Assembly: GCA_024102665.1 (NCBI GenBank)
Contig: JAGFJP010000103.1
Span: 1-64,000 of the forward strand
Length of the DNA: 64,000 nt
Reading direction: 5' to 3'
Source: Thiogranum sp.
GTDB taxonomy: Bacteria; Pseudomonadota; Gammaproteobacteria; DSM-19610
The first letter of the stretch is position 1. Each line of letters begins with the position of its first letter. Positions 44,932 to 54,290 of the stretch are shown here, one piece after another. The notes beneath the pieces are model-generated. The model had not been told where the DNA came from. It ran no database searches and saw only the letters and a list, made by a program, of their open reading frames with translations. The translations under genes were made by a program, and so were the position numbers.

Positions 44932-46053
44932 ATGAGTAAAAGGTACGCGTTGAGCACCTTTCTGCCATACGTAGTCGCAATGGTAGGTTCTTTATGTTCT
45001 ACTCAAGCGGCTGCGTTGAGCTATAGCATCACCGACCTTGGCACGTTTTTGCAGATCTCCGCTCAAGACGTCAACAACAGCGGTCAGGTCGTCGGTACGG
45101 TGTACCGTGAAGATGATCACCTTCCGTATGCCTACCTTTGGCAAAACGGCGTAATGAACACGCTGAGCGATCCGGGTTACGGAGAAGCCATCAATGGCAG
45201 CGGACAGATCGTTGGTACCACATACCCTTACCAAACGCCCTTTCGTGCCTTCATCGCCACCGATGGGGTGATGGAAGAAATCGGACCACTCAACCCTGAT
45301 TATCCATACACAGCCGCATTTGGCATCAATGACAGCGGCACAGTCGTAGGCTATAAACATCCAGCAGCGGGTGGATACAGTCAGGGTTTCATATGGCAGC
45401 AGGGGGTCATGCAGGACATCGGTACGCTCGGCGGGCCGGGTTCCATTGCCGGTAAGGTAAACAACAGCGGTCAAGTCATTGGCTGGTCTACGACAGCCGA
45501 TAGCGATCAACCCAACGCTTTTCTGTATGACAATGGCATGATGATTAACCTCGGCGTACTGGATGATCAAGCAGGGTATGCTGTTGCTTCAGATATTAAT
45601 GATCTAGGTCAGGTGGTCGGCGGCTCAAGGGTGGCAGACTATCTAATGCACGCCTTTTCTTGGCGCGACGGCGCCATGCTGGACCTCGGGACGATTGGCG
45701 GCGGTTGCGCGGGTGAAAGCTATGCCTTCGGCAACAATAATGCCGGGCAAGTCGTCGGAACGTGGAACACCATGGCGTGTCTGGGAGGCGGCGGTTACCA
45801 AACCTTGGACTCGGGCGCATTCTTATACACAGACGGCGCCATGCTCGATCTCAACAGCTTGATATCAGCCGATTCCGGCTGGCACCTTTTCGAGGCACGA
45901 GCCATCAATGATCTCGGGCAGATCGTGGGGCAAGGCATGCTTGATGGTGAGGTTCATGCATTTCTGGCGACCCCCGTGCCGTTGCCTGCGGCTGCCTTCC
46001 TGTTTGCAAGTGGTCTAATTGGAATGAGCTGGACGGGTCTTAGAAAAGGATGA
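44932..46053 (+). CDS. Exported HAF-repeat protein with PEP-CTERM-like sorting signal
   Basis: Protein of 373 residues with a signal peptide (VVAMVGSLCSTQAAA) and at least six HAF-type beta repeats around phrases such as DVNNSGQVVGT, INGSGQIVGTT, INDSGTVVGY, VNNSGQVIGW, INDLGQVVGG and INDLGQIVGQ. The C-terminus VPLPAAAFLFASGLIGM and a terminal RKG form a PEP-CTERM-type signal read by an exosortase. No exosortase gene is in the window. AAGGAG lies 9 nt before the ATG. The last bases overlap the next gene (ATGA). Confidence 0.85.
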   Translation: MSKRYALSTFLPYVVAMVGSLCSTQAAALSYSITDLGTFLQISAQDVNNSGQVVGTVYREDDHLPYAYLWQNGVMNTLSDPGYGEAINGSGQIVGTTYPYQTPFRAFIATDGVMEEIGPLNPDYPYTAAFGINDSGTVVGYKHPAAGGYSQGFIWQQGVMQDIGTLGGPGSIAGKVNNSGQVIGWSTTADSDQPNAFLYDNGMMINLGVLDDQAGYAVASDINDLGQVVGGSRVADYLMHAFSWRDGAMLDLGTIGGGCAGESYAFGNNNAGQVVGTWNTMACLGGGGYQTLDSGAFLYTDGAMLDLNSLISADSGWHLFEARAINDLGQIVGQGMLDGEVHAFLATPVPLPAAAFLFASGLIGMSWTGLRKG

Positions 46054-46673
46054 AATCTTTGTTATCTAATCCTGCTTCAGTCGTACTTTTCGGCTCTGGT
46101 TTAGCTGTCTTTGGTTCTTTAATAGCGGCGTTTGGCGTGTACTTGGGCTCTGTTCAGGAAAATAGGCAAGCTGAGCATCTGCTAGCATCCGTGACTGGCG
46201 GAGATGCGTATCCTTGCGTAGTTGCAGGGCCCGGCGGTTTTTTTCTGCACGTTCAGGGCAATTATCCATTGTACGAAGTTAGTGGAAGGATTGTCGATGT
46301 TGTTGTGCTGCGGGAAGCAGTAGCAAAAGGAGCCATACAACATGGTGTGGAGGCGAGGTATTTCGATGTAGGCACCGTTTCGTCTGCGTATGGATTTGAT
46401 ATTCCCGATAAGTATACCGGGAGGCCGATTACTCTTAACGATTTTGCACGGCGGGATAGCTATCGTTTCATTATCAATTTTTTCACGCGTCATCATACCT
46501 TTAATTTTCGATTGGCATTAGAGCCATCACCAAATGCTAAGGGTTATTGGCTTCACGCGTGGCAGGTGTTCCGCGATGGAGAGGACACTGCATTGGCGGA
46601 ATCGATACCAGCCGATTTTCCGAGGAACGAAAAAAATGAAGTCGATTTCTTGCTGCTCCCGGAAGAAGCGTGA
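46050..46673 (+). CDS. Hypothetical membrane protein
   Basis: Protein of 207 residues with one N-terminal membrane segment (about 10-33, VVLFGSGLAVFGSLIAAFGVY) and a soluble domain of 170 residues with no recognised family. It is translationally coupled to the HAF-repeat gene (ATGA), so the two products probably act together at the cell surface. Confidence 0.6.
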   Translation: MKSLLSNPASVVLFGSGLAVFGSLIAAFGVYLGSVQENRQAEHLLASVTGGDAYPCVVAGPGGFFLHVQGNYPLYEVSGRIVDVVVLREAVAKGAIQHGVEARYFDVGTVSSAYGFDIPDKYTGRPITLNDFARRDSYRFIINFFTRHHTFNFRLALEPSPNAKGYWLHAWQVFRDGEDTALAESIPADFPRNEKNEVDFLLLPEEA

Positions 46674-47152
46674 TGCCGGATGTACCGGGAACCCGTTATA
46701 GGCCCATCATTCGCCTGTTAGCTTGGTTATCTATCACGAGCGGGTGCCTGCGAACCCCCGTTGTTCTCTAAGAGCGCTCACCTTTCCGCCATCGCGTCTA
46801 TTTCTTCAAAATAGCTCGATCCAAAGAACTATGCACACGCTTAGAGGCCGCAAGTAGTTCCCCGTTGCCAAAGGTTGATCAGATGTGCTTCGTTTCGAGC
46901 GCCTACATGTACCAAGATTCCCAACCCCACTTCTAAGGACACAAACAGCACGGCTGAAAGTAGTCGCCGAGCGGCCCGGTAGCCTCCGCGAGGCGGATTC
47001 TGGAACCCCAGTCATGCCTCCCTTTGTCCACCCGAATCATTCGACAGTGAAATACACAATATATACACAAAACAAACACTTACAGTTGACTCAGACTGCA
47101 TTACGTGGTGAAGTGCACTCCTCAGCAAAGTGCAATCTGCATGGAGAACAGG
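46674..47152. other. Non-coding stretch
   Basis: No supported gene. A frame open from 46885 to 47232 has Arg/Pro-rich, non-protein-like composition and conflicts with the next gene. An AT-rich tract with ATACACAATATATACACAAAAC at 47047-47068 may hold the promoter of the gene at 47153. Confidence 0.4.
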
Positions 47153-47569
47153 ATGAGTTCAGAAGAAGAACAGTTTACGCACACGTTAAGCCGCCTTGTC
47201 TATGTGTTTGCAGAACGCGGGGATTACTATGATGCTGGTTGCTTGCAGGAGTGCTTTGAAAGCGCGTGGGCGTTGGCGAATAGCATGAGTGCAGAGAAGC
47301 CAGTGCGCGCCGTCGAAGAATGGGAATGGTGGGACCTGATCGGGGTGCCAGATGGTGCATTGGACGATCAATTGTTACCAGCGATAATCGTCGGCCTCAT
47401 TGTTCGCGACTCGTCACAACGATTCCCTATAGGCGGAGGCATTCGGACATCGCCCGTCTTGAAGCTGTATAAGAATTTCATCGTAGAGACGCGAAACACC
47501 TTTTATGTTCTGGTAGGAAGCGGTTCACGGAAATCTGTCGAAGTGGAACTGCTGGGATTGCTCCTTTGA
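47153..47569 (+). CDS. Hypothetical protein
   Basis: Protein of 138 residues, unrecognised. It starts with SSEEEQFTHTLSRLVYVF and has an acidic, aromatic middle (AVEEWEWWDLIGVPDG) and a beta-rich end. The ATG at 47153 lies 6 nt after GGAG; an earlier in-frame ATG at 47141 overlaps that site. It stands alone between two non-coding stretches. Confidence 0.5.
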   Translation: MSSEEEQFTHTLSRLVYVFAERGDYYDAGCLQECFESAWALANSMSAEKPVRAVEEWEWWDLIGVPDGALDDQLLPAIIVGLIVRDSSQRFPIGGGIRTSPVLKLYKNFIVETRNTFYVLVGSGSRKSVEVELLGLLL

Positions 47570-48098
47570 TCGCATCCGATCTGTCACTTCTGTTGAACGC
47601 CCGATGAGCCGCATGCGACGGCGCGCTCTGTGCCACATTGGCTCCAAATAAAAGGGCGGCCAAATGTTTAGCCCCCGCTGTCTGCTTTCAGGGCCCAGTT
47701 TAGAATTCCGCGTATCGCGCTGTTCAGGTAACGTGGCTTAGCTAGCAGAAGCCGTTCTTATCGTCTGCGCGGGTCAATGTACCAGCTGGGTTTAAATTTT
47801 CGAATCGTCTAAGCCGTGCCGCTCCGCCCGAGACATGGTCGAACCCCGACGCCGCAGCTGCATACGTTGCTATCTCTTCGAGATAGTTGCTTTTCGAAGC
47901 CCTTGATGTCATCTGGCGTCAGCCGTAGCTAAGCAGTCAGTCGGGGGCACTCTAGTACCGGGTTGGCGTTCAAGCCCGCCGACGTCCAAACACTTGGAGT
48001 AGGTCTCACCCAATTTAGCGAGAGAACGCGTTTTCGATTGTAGGTTCCTCAATTTTCCTCTATTCTCTCAACCTTGGTTTGGCGGAGCGCGCGAAACA
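47570..48098. other. Non-coding stretch before the restriction-type operon
   Basis: About 530 bp with no supported gene on either strand. A short palindromic element ATCTCTTCGAGAT lies near 47872. The last 60 bp before the HTH gene are T-rich and likely hold the promoter of the operon. The stretch could contain a junction between two insertions. Confidence 0.4.
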
Positions 48099-48281
48099 AT
48101 GACCGACGAAATATTGACCCTCAAAGAGGTCGCGGGATACCTGAAGCTCGCTGAAAAGACAACTTACCGCCTCGCCGCCGAAGGTAAGTTGCCCGGCTTT
48201 AAAGCTGGCGGAAGCTGGCGCTTCAAGCAGTCTGACATCGAAAAATGGATCGAGCAGAACAAGAAAGGCCAAAAGGAGTAA
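48099..48281 (+). CDS. Excisionase-type HTH DNA-binding protein
   Basis: Protein of 60 residues almost wholly occupied by a winged MerR/excisionase-type helix-turn-helix (LTLKEVAGYLKLAEKTTYRLAAEGKLPG, then GSWRFKQSDIEKWIEQ). Despite the family name this version often opens restriction-modification loci and probably controls their transcription. It precedes the helicase gene by 12 nt and would be the regulator of the operon. Confidence 0.82.
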   Translation: MTDEILTLKEVAGYLKLAEKTTYRLAAEGKLPGFKAGGSWRFKQSDIEKWIEQNKKGQKE

Positions 48282-48293
48282 GGGGCGGATCGC

Positions 48294-51200
48294 GTGCTAT
48301 TGGACAACAGAAAAAACGGCTATGTTTGCGACGAGCTGAAGAAGCGTTCGTTCGAAAACTCAAAGCTGACCGTTCTTTCGAGCCTGTTCACGATCTACGG
48401 TTACGCGGCGCTCCGCAAAGAGTTGGCCAAGCTTACGGATAGCCGATTGCTTCTGACAGACTGGCAAAACCAGACGCTTCAATCGCTTGTCGGCACTGAG
48501 GCGGAAGTACGCCTCACCAACCAACTCAATCAGCGCCGCATTGCCAGAGAGTGCGCCAAGTGGATCAGAGGAAATGTCGAAGTCAAGGCTAGTCGCGAGC
48601 CACATCAATCCAACCAGAATCTAATTCACCTGATGGCCAATGGCAGCGGCGACCACTTCGCCGTTCACGGCAGCGCTACATTCACGCCCACGGGGCTGGG
48701 CGAAGTCCGCTCAAACGGCTTTCAGATGAATACGGGTATCACTGATAGCGAAACAACACAGCAATTACTGGCGTGGTTTGATGGCATCTGGTCGGACGTA
48801 ACCAGCGCGACGGATATCCGAAACGAGTTGCTAGAACGGCTCGATTTTATTGCTGCTGACCAGCCCGCCAGCTTCGTCTATTTTCTGACGCTCTATAACA
48901 TCTTCAAAAACTTCCTTGAAGACATCGACGAAGAAAATATTATCCGCAGCAAAACGGGCTTCAAGGACACGCTGGTCTGGAACAAGCTGTACAAATTTCA
49001 GAAAGACGGCGTGCTAGGAGCCATCGACAAACTTGAAAAGCACAATGGCTGCATCATTGCCGATAGCGTCGGTTTGGGTAAGACCTTTGAGGCGCTGGCG
49101 ATCATTAAATATTACGAACTGCGCAACGACCGTGTGTTGGTATTGTGTCCAAAGAAGCTGCGCGACAACTGGACAATACACACCATCAACGACAAGCGGA
49201 ACCTGCTCGCAAGTGATCGTTTTAACTACGACGTTCTCAATCACACCGACCTGAGCCGATTCAAAGGATTTTCCGGTGAAATCAATCTCGAAACGATCAA
49301 CTGGAGCAACTACGACCTGATTGTCATCGACGAATCTCACAACTTCCGCAACAGCCCGAACAGAGCCGATGGAAAAACCCGCTACGAACGTCTCTTGAAC
49401 GACATCATTCGCTCTGGCGTCAGGACAAAAGTCCTGATGCTATCGGCAACGCCAGTAAACAACCGGATGAACGATCTGAAAAATCAGGTCGCGTTCATTT
49501 CCGAAGGCCGTGACGACGCTTTCGGAAACGTTGGTATTCGGAGTGTCGACAGCACACTCAGGCTGGCACAGAAGCAATTCAACCAATGGGTGAAACAGCC
49601 CATTGAAAGCCGAACAACGGCCACGCTTCTGGACAGTATGAGCTTCGACTACTTCAAGCTGCTCGATGTTGTAACCATCGCACGGTCACGGAAGCATATC
49701 GAAAAATATTACGGCACCGCCGATATCGGGGAATTCCCAAATCGACTGCCACCGAAAAATATCTACGCGGATATTGATCTCTCCGATGAGTTCCCGCCGC
49801 TAAGGGAAGTCAACAAGACTATTCGCAGGCTCTCACTGGCCGGATACTCACCCCTAAAGTTTGTTCGCAACGACAAGAAGGACGAATACGCACGGCGGTA
49901 CGACAAGGCTGTCGGTGCGGGTAACAGCGTCTTCAGGCAAATAGACCGAGAAGAAAGTCTGGTTCACCTGATGCGGGTAAACCTGCTCAAGCGCATGGAA
50001 AGCTCTATCCGTTCCTTCCGACTCACGGTTGACAAGCTCAATAATCAAATCGAAGTCCTTCTATCTAAAATCGAAGCGCATGAGTCAGGCGATATCGACG
50101 CACTCAACATCGAAGAGATAAATGATTTCGAGCTGGATTCACCAGAACTAGAGCCGTACATGATCGGCAACAAGACCAAGGTGCTCTTACAAGACATGGA
50201 TTTGATCCGCTTTAAGCAGGAGCTTGAGGCAGATCGTGTCTTGCTGACCAGCATTGCAGATGCGGCCAAGGAGGTATCGGCAGATCGTGATGCCAAGCTG
50301 GGTCACCTCAAGACCACTATTGCCGATAAGGTCAACAACCCGCTCAATGCTAATAACAAGAAGGTCATAGTCTTCACAGCGTTCGCCGATACAGCGCAGT
50401 ATCTGTATGGCCACTTGGCGCCATGGGCGAAGCAGGAATTGAACATCGACAGCGCCTTGGTAACGGGTGGGGGCACCAACAAAACCACCGTGACAGGTTT
50501 CGGCTCCGAGCTGACGAGTATCCTGACCGCTTTTTCGCCAGCATCGAAGGAGCGGGACAAGATCGACCCGAATGCGACCGCAGAACTTGACCTGCTGATC
50601 GCCACCGACTGTATCAGTGAAGGCCAGAACCTTCAGGATTGCGACACACTCATCAACTACGATATCCACTGGAATCCGGTCAGGATTATCCAGCGATTTG
50701 GCCGCGTCGATCGTCTCGGCTCAAAGAACGCCCAAATACAGCTGATTAACTTCTGGCCGAACATGGAGTTGGATGAGTACATCAATCTGGAGGCGCGGGT
50801 ATCCGGCCGTATGGTATTGCTGGATATATCTGCAACAGGTGAAGAAAACGTCATCGACGAGAAAGCCAAGGAGATGAATGACCTTGAGTACCGTCGCAAG
50901 CAGCTCCAGCAATTAAAAGAAGCCGTCGTCGATCTGGAAGATATGGCGGGCGGTGTCTCCATCACCGACCTTACGCTCAACGACTTCCGCATGGACTTGT
51001 CCGATTACATGAATCGGAATCGGCCTGAAGCGCAAACCAACAACCAGAATCTCCATGCACTGGAGCAAGCGCCTCTTGGGCTATATGCCGCCGTTACCCT
51101 TGATGAAGCTCTCACGGAAGAGGGGCTAAAGTCAGGTGTCATCTTCTGCTTGAAGAACATCCGCACAGGCGCTCAGGCCGTTCAGGTCGTTGAAAACTAT

Positions 51201-51578
51201 CCACTGGCTCCATATTTTCTGGTCTATGTATCCGATGACGCCGTGATCGAGCTGAACTTCACACAGAGCAAAAAGGTGCTTGATCTGCTAAAGCGCCAAG
51301 CCTTCAATCATTCGGGCATTGATGAGGGCGCGGTGACCTACGTAAACAGTGCGACCAAGCAAGGCCGCGATATGGAGCACTATCAACGTCTGCTTGCCGT
51401 TGCGGTGGACAGCATCGCAGGCAAGAGCGAAGAAAAAGGTGTTGAGAGCTTGTTCACCAAGGGCGGCACGGTGCTCACGGCAACGAGCAGTCAAGGTATA
51501 GAAGACTTTTCCGTCGTTTCCTATCTCATCCTTGTTGCCCAAAACGATGCTGTGCAACGAACGGAGGCGACTGGATGA
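48294..51578 (+). CDS. SNF2-type helicase with degenerate PLD-like N-terminus
   Basis: Superfamily 2 DNA translocase of 1094 residues starting at GTG. The N-terminal 200 residues resemble a phospholipase-D-like domain (GSATFTPTGLGEV) but lack the full HXK motif. Walker A is SVGLGKT (from G260), the DEAH-type box is DESH at 346, motif III is LSATPVNN, and motif VI is QRFGRVDRLGS near 800. A coiled insertion lies about 570-680. It is coupled to the DUF4391 gene (ATGA). In the operon it probably moves along DNA for the modification or restriction proteins. Confidence 0.85.
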   Translation: MLLDNRKNGYVCDELKKRSFENSKLTVLSSLFTIYGYAALRKELAKLTDSRLLLTDWQNQTLQSLVGTEAEVRLTNQLNQRRIARECAKWIRGNVEVKASREPHQSNQNLIHLMANGSGDHFAVHGSATFTPTGLGEVRSNGFQMNTGITDSETTQQLLAWFDGIWSDVTSATDIRNELLERLDFIAADQPASFVYFLTLYNIFKNFLEDIDEENIIRSKTGFKDTLVWNKLYKFQKDGVLGAIDKLEKHNGCIIADSVGLGKTFEALAIIKYYELRNDRVLVLCPKKLRDNWTIHTINDKRNLLASDRFNYDVLNHTDLSRFKGFSGEINLETINWSNYDLIVIDESHNFRNSPNRADGKTRYERLLNDIIRSGVRTKVLMLSATPVNNRMNDLKNQVAFISEGRDDAFGNVGIRSVDSTLRLAQKQFNQWVKQPIESRTTATLLDSMSFDYFKLLDVVTIARSRKHIEKYYGTADIGEFPNRLPPKNIYADIDLSDEFPPLREVNKTIRRLSLAGYSPLKFVRNDKKDEYARRYDKAVGAGNSVFRQIDREESLVHLMRVNLLKRMESSIRSFRLTVDKLNNQIEVLLSKIEAHESGDIDALNIEEINDFELDSPELEPYMIGNKTKVLLQDMDLIRFKQELEADRVLLTSIADAAKEVSADRDAKLGHLKTTIADKVNNPLNANNKKVIVFTAFADTAQYLYGHLAPWAKQELNIDSALVTGGGTNKTTVTGFGSELTSILTAFSPASKERDKIDPNATAELDLLIATDCISEGQNLQDCDTLINYDIHWNPVRIIQRFGRVDRLGSKNAQIQLINFWPNMELDEYINLEARVSGRMVLLDISATGEENVIDEKAKEMNDLEYRRKQLQQLKEAVVDLEDMAGGVSITDLTLNDFRMDLSDYMNRNRPEAQTNNQNLHALEQAPLGLYAAVTLDEALTEEGLKSGVIFCLKNIRTGAQAVQVVENYPLAPYFLVYVSDDAVIELNFTQSKKVLDLLKRQAFNHSGIDEGAVTYVNSATKQGRDMEHYQRLLAVAVDSIAGKSEEKGVESLFTKGGTVLTATSSQGIEDFSVVSYLILVAQNDAVQRTEATG

Positions 51579-52357
51579 TCAATTCCTTTGAATGCCTCGT
51601 TGAGCATATGGACATTCCGGACGCCTGCAGACTCGACAAGCCTGTCTTCAAAAAGCTGTTCTTGGATAACGGCGTGCTTGATGCGACAGACAAGAAGTGC
51701 CTGAAAGATGATGTCTATCGGGTGCGATGGCTCTATACGCTAAAACCCAGTACGATCAATATCTCTCCCTACAGCGACACGATACGGGAATATCCCGAGG
51801 TTGCCATGCTTCACATTGAGCTGAGCAATCCCGACCGCATGGTGCGTATTGCTCGCTTTATCAATCGCTCGATTCCGTACCCCCTTGCACTTCTCTTCAC
51901 CATTGAACATGGAGGCGGAACCAGTATCGCCGTAAGTCTCGCAGATAAGCGTATCAATCAGGCGGACAAGGAAAAATGGGTGCTGGAAGACGCTGTGCAT
52001 TCGGACTGGATCCGTTTTGCCGATCAGTCTGAACAGGAATCAGAGTTTCTGAATAGCCTCAAGATCACTGCACTGCCCTTTACGGACTTCTGGCGTTTTT
52101 ATCGATCGCTCATGGATCGCGTGATTGCGATCAATTGCGCGAAGCATAACGGCGTCTTCACCTTAGGTACAGATGCGGAACCTGATAAGCGCAGTGGCCG
52201 CTTGGAAAGGCTGCGTGAGCTTGAAAAGCTGGATGCTCAGAAAACGGAAATTGCGAACACGCTTAGGAAAGAGAAACAGATAGGCAGGCAGGTTGAGCTG
52301 AACACAAAGGTAAAGAACATCAATGACAGGATTGCTGAGATCAAAGGCAGCCTTTAA
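51575..52357 (+). CDS. DUF4391 protein
   Basis: Protein of 260 residues. The phrases YRVRWLYTLKPSTINI, MLHIEL and INRSIPYPLALLF are those of DUF4391, a family without known activity found next to helicase and type III Mod genes. The C-terminus (about 205-260) is a charged coiled coil. A bridging role between the helicase and the methyltransferase is inferred from position alone. Confidence 0.8.
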   Translation: MINSFECLVEHMDIPDACRLDKPVFKKLFLDNGVLDATDKKCLKDDVYRVRWLYTLKPSTINISPYSDTIREYPEVAMLHIELSNPDRMVRIARFINRSIPYPLALLFTIEHGGGTSIAVSLADKRINQADKEKWVLEDAVHSDWIRFADQSEQESEFLNSLKITALPFTDFWRFYRSLMDRVIAINCAKHNGVFTLGTDAEPDKRSGRLERLRELEKLDAQKTEIANTLRKEKQIGRQVELNTKVKNINDRIAEIKGSL

Positions 52358-52379
52358 ACAGAACAGTGAACGCTAAATT

Positions 52380-54278
52380 ATGGGAAGCAAAATGCAGAGA
52401 ATACAGCCAGAAGAAGGTGAAAGTGCCGCCATTGTTTCAGACAACATCGAACGATTAAAAAAGCTGTTTCCAGACGCGTTCAGCGAAGGCAAACTCAGTT
52501 TTGACGTACTTCGTCAGTTGCTCGGTGACGCCAAGGTATTGGACGAGGGTGAGGAAAAGTATGGTCTGAATTGGCACGGGAAGAAAAAGGCGCGCCAGAT
52601 CGCTCTAACACCTTCTACAGGAACGTTGCTTCCTTGCCCCGAAGAGAGTGTTGCTTGGGATACGACGCAAAACGTGTTCATTGAGGGAGACAATCTTGAG
52701 GTCTTGAAGCTACTTCAGAAAAGTTATGCCAACAAGATCAAGATGATCTATATCGACCCTCCCTATAACACGGGGAAAGAATTTATATATCCAGATAAAT
52801 TCTCAGATACGCTTGACACATATCTTAAGTATACGGGGCAAAAAGATGCCGAAGGAATGAAGTTTTCTTCAAACACGGAGGTTGGAGGGCGAAAACATAC
52901 AAACTGGCTAAATATGATGTACCCGCGCTTAAGGCTGGCTCGTTCATTGCTTCGGGACAATGGCGTCATATTTGTTTCAATTGATGAAAACGAACAGGCC
53001 AACCTTAAGAAGATTTGCGACGAAATATTTGGAGAAGAGAACTTCGTTGCAAACATTATTTGGCAATCGCGTACGTCTATCTCCAATGATCAAGAAGTGT
53101 CCCTGAACCATAACCACACATTAGTGTATTCAAAGGTACGGGAGAGGCTTCTTTTTTACGGGGAACCGTTGAAGCGCGAAGAATATTCGAATCCGGACAA
53201 TGACTCACGAGGGCCGTGGAAATTAGTCCCTATTGACGCGAACAAGCCCGGCGGAGACACATTGTATCCAATCATCAACCCGCACACGGGAAAGGAATAC
53301 TATCCACCCAACGGCCGTAGCTGGTCGATGAACAGCAAAGATTACCAGAAGCTCTTCGAGGACAATCGTATTAAGTTCGGTATGAGCGATGACTCAGCAC
53401 CGAAGAAAAAGCTATTCCTAAGGGAAAGAGAGCTTAAAGGTGACACAAAAACTCCAAGTTCTTTGCTGCTTGATGCTGGCACAACAAAAAGCGGCACGAC
53501 TGAGCTAATGGAACTGTTTGACGGTAAGAAGATATTTGATTATCCGAAACCATCATCCTTCATAGAACGTTTAGTAAACTATGGATGTTCTAAGTCCGAT
53601 GACAATATTGTCTTAGATTTTTTTGCGGGTTCGTGTCCGACAGCACATGCTGTTCTCAACACGGTTAGCAATACTGGATTGCGTGCTTCATTCATAATGG
53701 TTCAACTGCCGGAGACGGTTGACGAAAGCAAACCATTCGGAAAAGCGGCAAGCAGTCTTGGCTTTGCAACAATCGCAGAAATAGGGAAGGAGAGAATTCG
53801 GCGTGTCGCACAGAAGTTAAAGGCGGAAGGAAAAGATAGCTTCGATGGCGGCTTCAAGGTATTCAAGCTTTCAAGCTCCAATATACGTGCATGGAACCCT
53901 GATAATGGTGATTTAGAAGAAAGTCTTCTGTCCAATCAAGACCATATAATCGAAGGTCGCTCGGAAACAGACATCCTATATGAGTTGCTGCTTAAACGCG
54001 GTGTCGATCTTGCCGTCCCGATCGAGCGCCGCAACGTAGGTGGCAAAACGGTTTGTAGCATCGGCTATGGCGTTTTGTTTGCTTGTCTTGATGAGTCCAT
54101 TGCGAAGGATCAGGTCGAGGAAGTAGGTCGAGGTATTGTCGAATGGTGTCGGGAGCTGGCGCCGAGTACGGACTCCCACGTCTTCTTCCTTGATAGCGCT
54201 TTCAGCGATGATGTTTCGAAGACCAACATGGCAGCCATTCTTGAACAGAATGGCATAACCCATTTCCGCAGCTTGTAG
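52380..54278 (+). CDS. Type III DNA methyltransferase (Mod)
   Basis: N6-adenine/N4-cytosine methyltransferase of 632 residues of the beta class: catalytic motif IV DPPYNTG at 126 precedes the AdoMet motif LDFFAGSCPTAHAV at about 412-425. The region between, with target-recognition function, is about 280 residues long. The AdoMet loop reads GSCPT instead of GSGTT, a variant that occurs in other Mod proteins, so loss of activity is not assumed. It begins 22 nt after the DUF4391 gene. The recognition sequence cannot be read from it. Confidence 0.9.
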   Translation: MGSKMQRIQPEEGESAAIVSDNIERLKKLFPDAFSEGKLSFDVLRQLLGDAKVLDEGEEKYGLNWHGKKKARQIALTPSTGTLLPCPEESVAWDTTQNVFIEGDNLEVLKLLQKSYANKIKMIYIDPPYNTGKEFIYPDKFSDTLDTYLKYTGQKDAEGMKFSSNTEVGGRKHTNWLNMMYPRLRLARSLLRDNGVIFVSIDENEQANLKKICDEIFGEENFVANIIWQSRTSISNDQEVSLNHNHTLVYSKVRERLLFYGEPLKREEYSNPDNDSRGPWKLVPIDANKPGGDTLYPIINPHTGKEYYPPNGRSWSMNSKDYQKLFEDNRIKFGMSDDSAPKKKLFLRERELKGDTKTPSSLLLDAGTTKSGTTELMELFDGKKIFDYPKPSSFIERLVNYGCSKSDDNIVLDFFAGSCPTAHAVLNTVSNTGLRASFIMVQLPETVDESKPFGKAASSLGFATIAEIGKERIRRVAQKLKAEGKDSFDGGFKVFKLSSSNIRAWNPDNGDLEESLLSNQDHIIEGRSETDILYELLLKRGVDLAVPIERRNVGGKTVCSIGYGVLFACLDESIAKDQVEEVGRGIVEWCRELAPSTDSHVFFLDSAFSDDVSKTNMAAILEQNGITHFRSL

Positions 54279-54290
54279 GAGGGGTGTTCG

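Noticed and set aside
47105-47152. Longer version of the hypothetical gene at 47153
   Set aside because: The upstream codons overlap the ribosome-binding site GGAG and add a Cys/Gln-rich stretch with no conservation signal.
52380-54278. Possible inactivation of Mod because the AdoMet loop reads GSCPT instead of GSGTT
   Set aside because: This variant is known to me from other Mod proteins, and the rest of the motif and DPPYNTG are intact.
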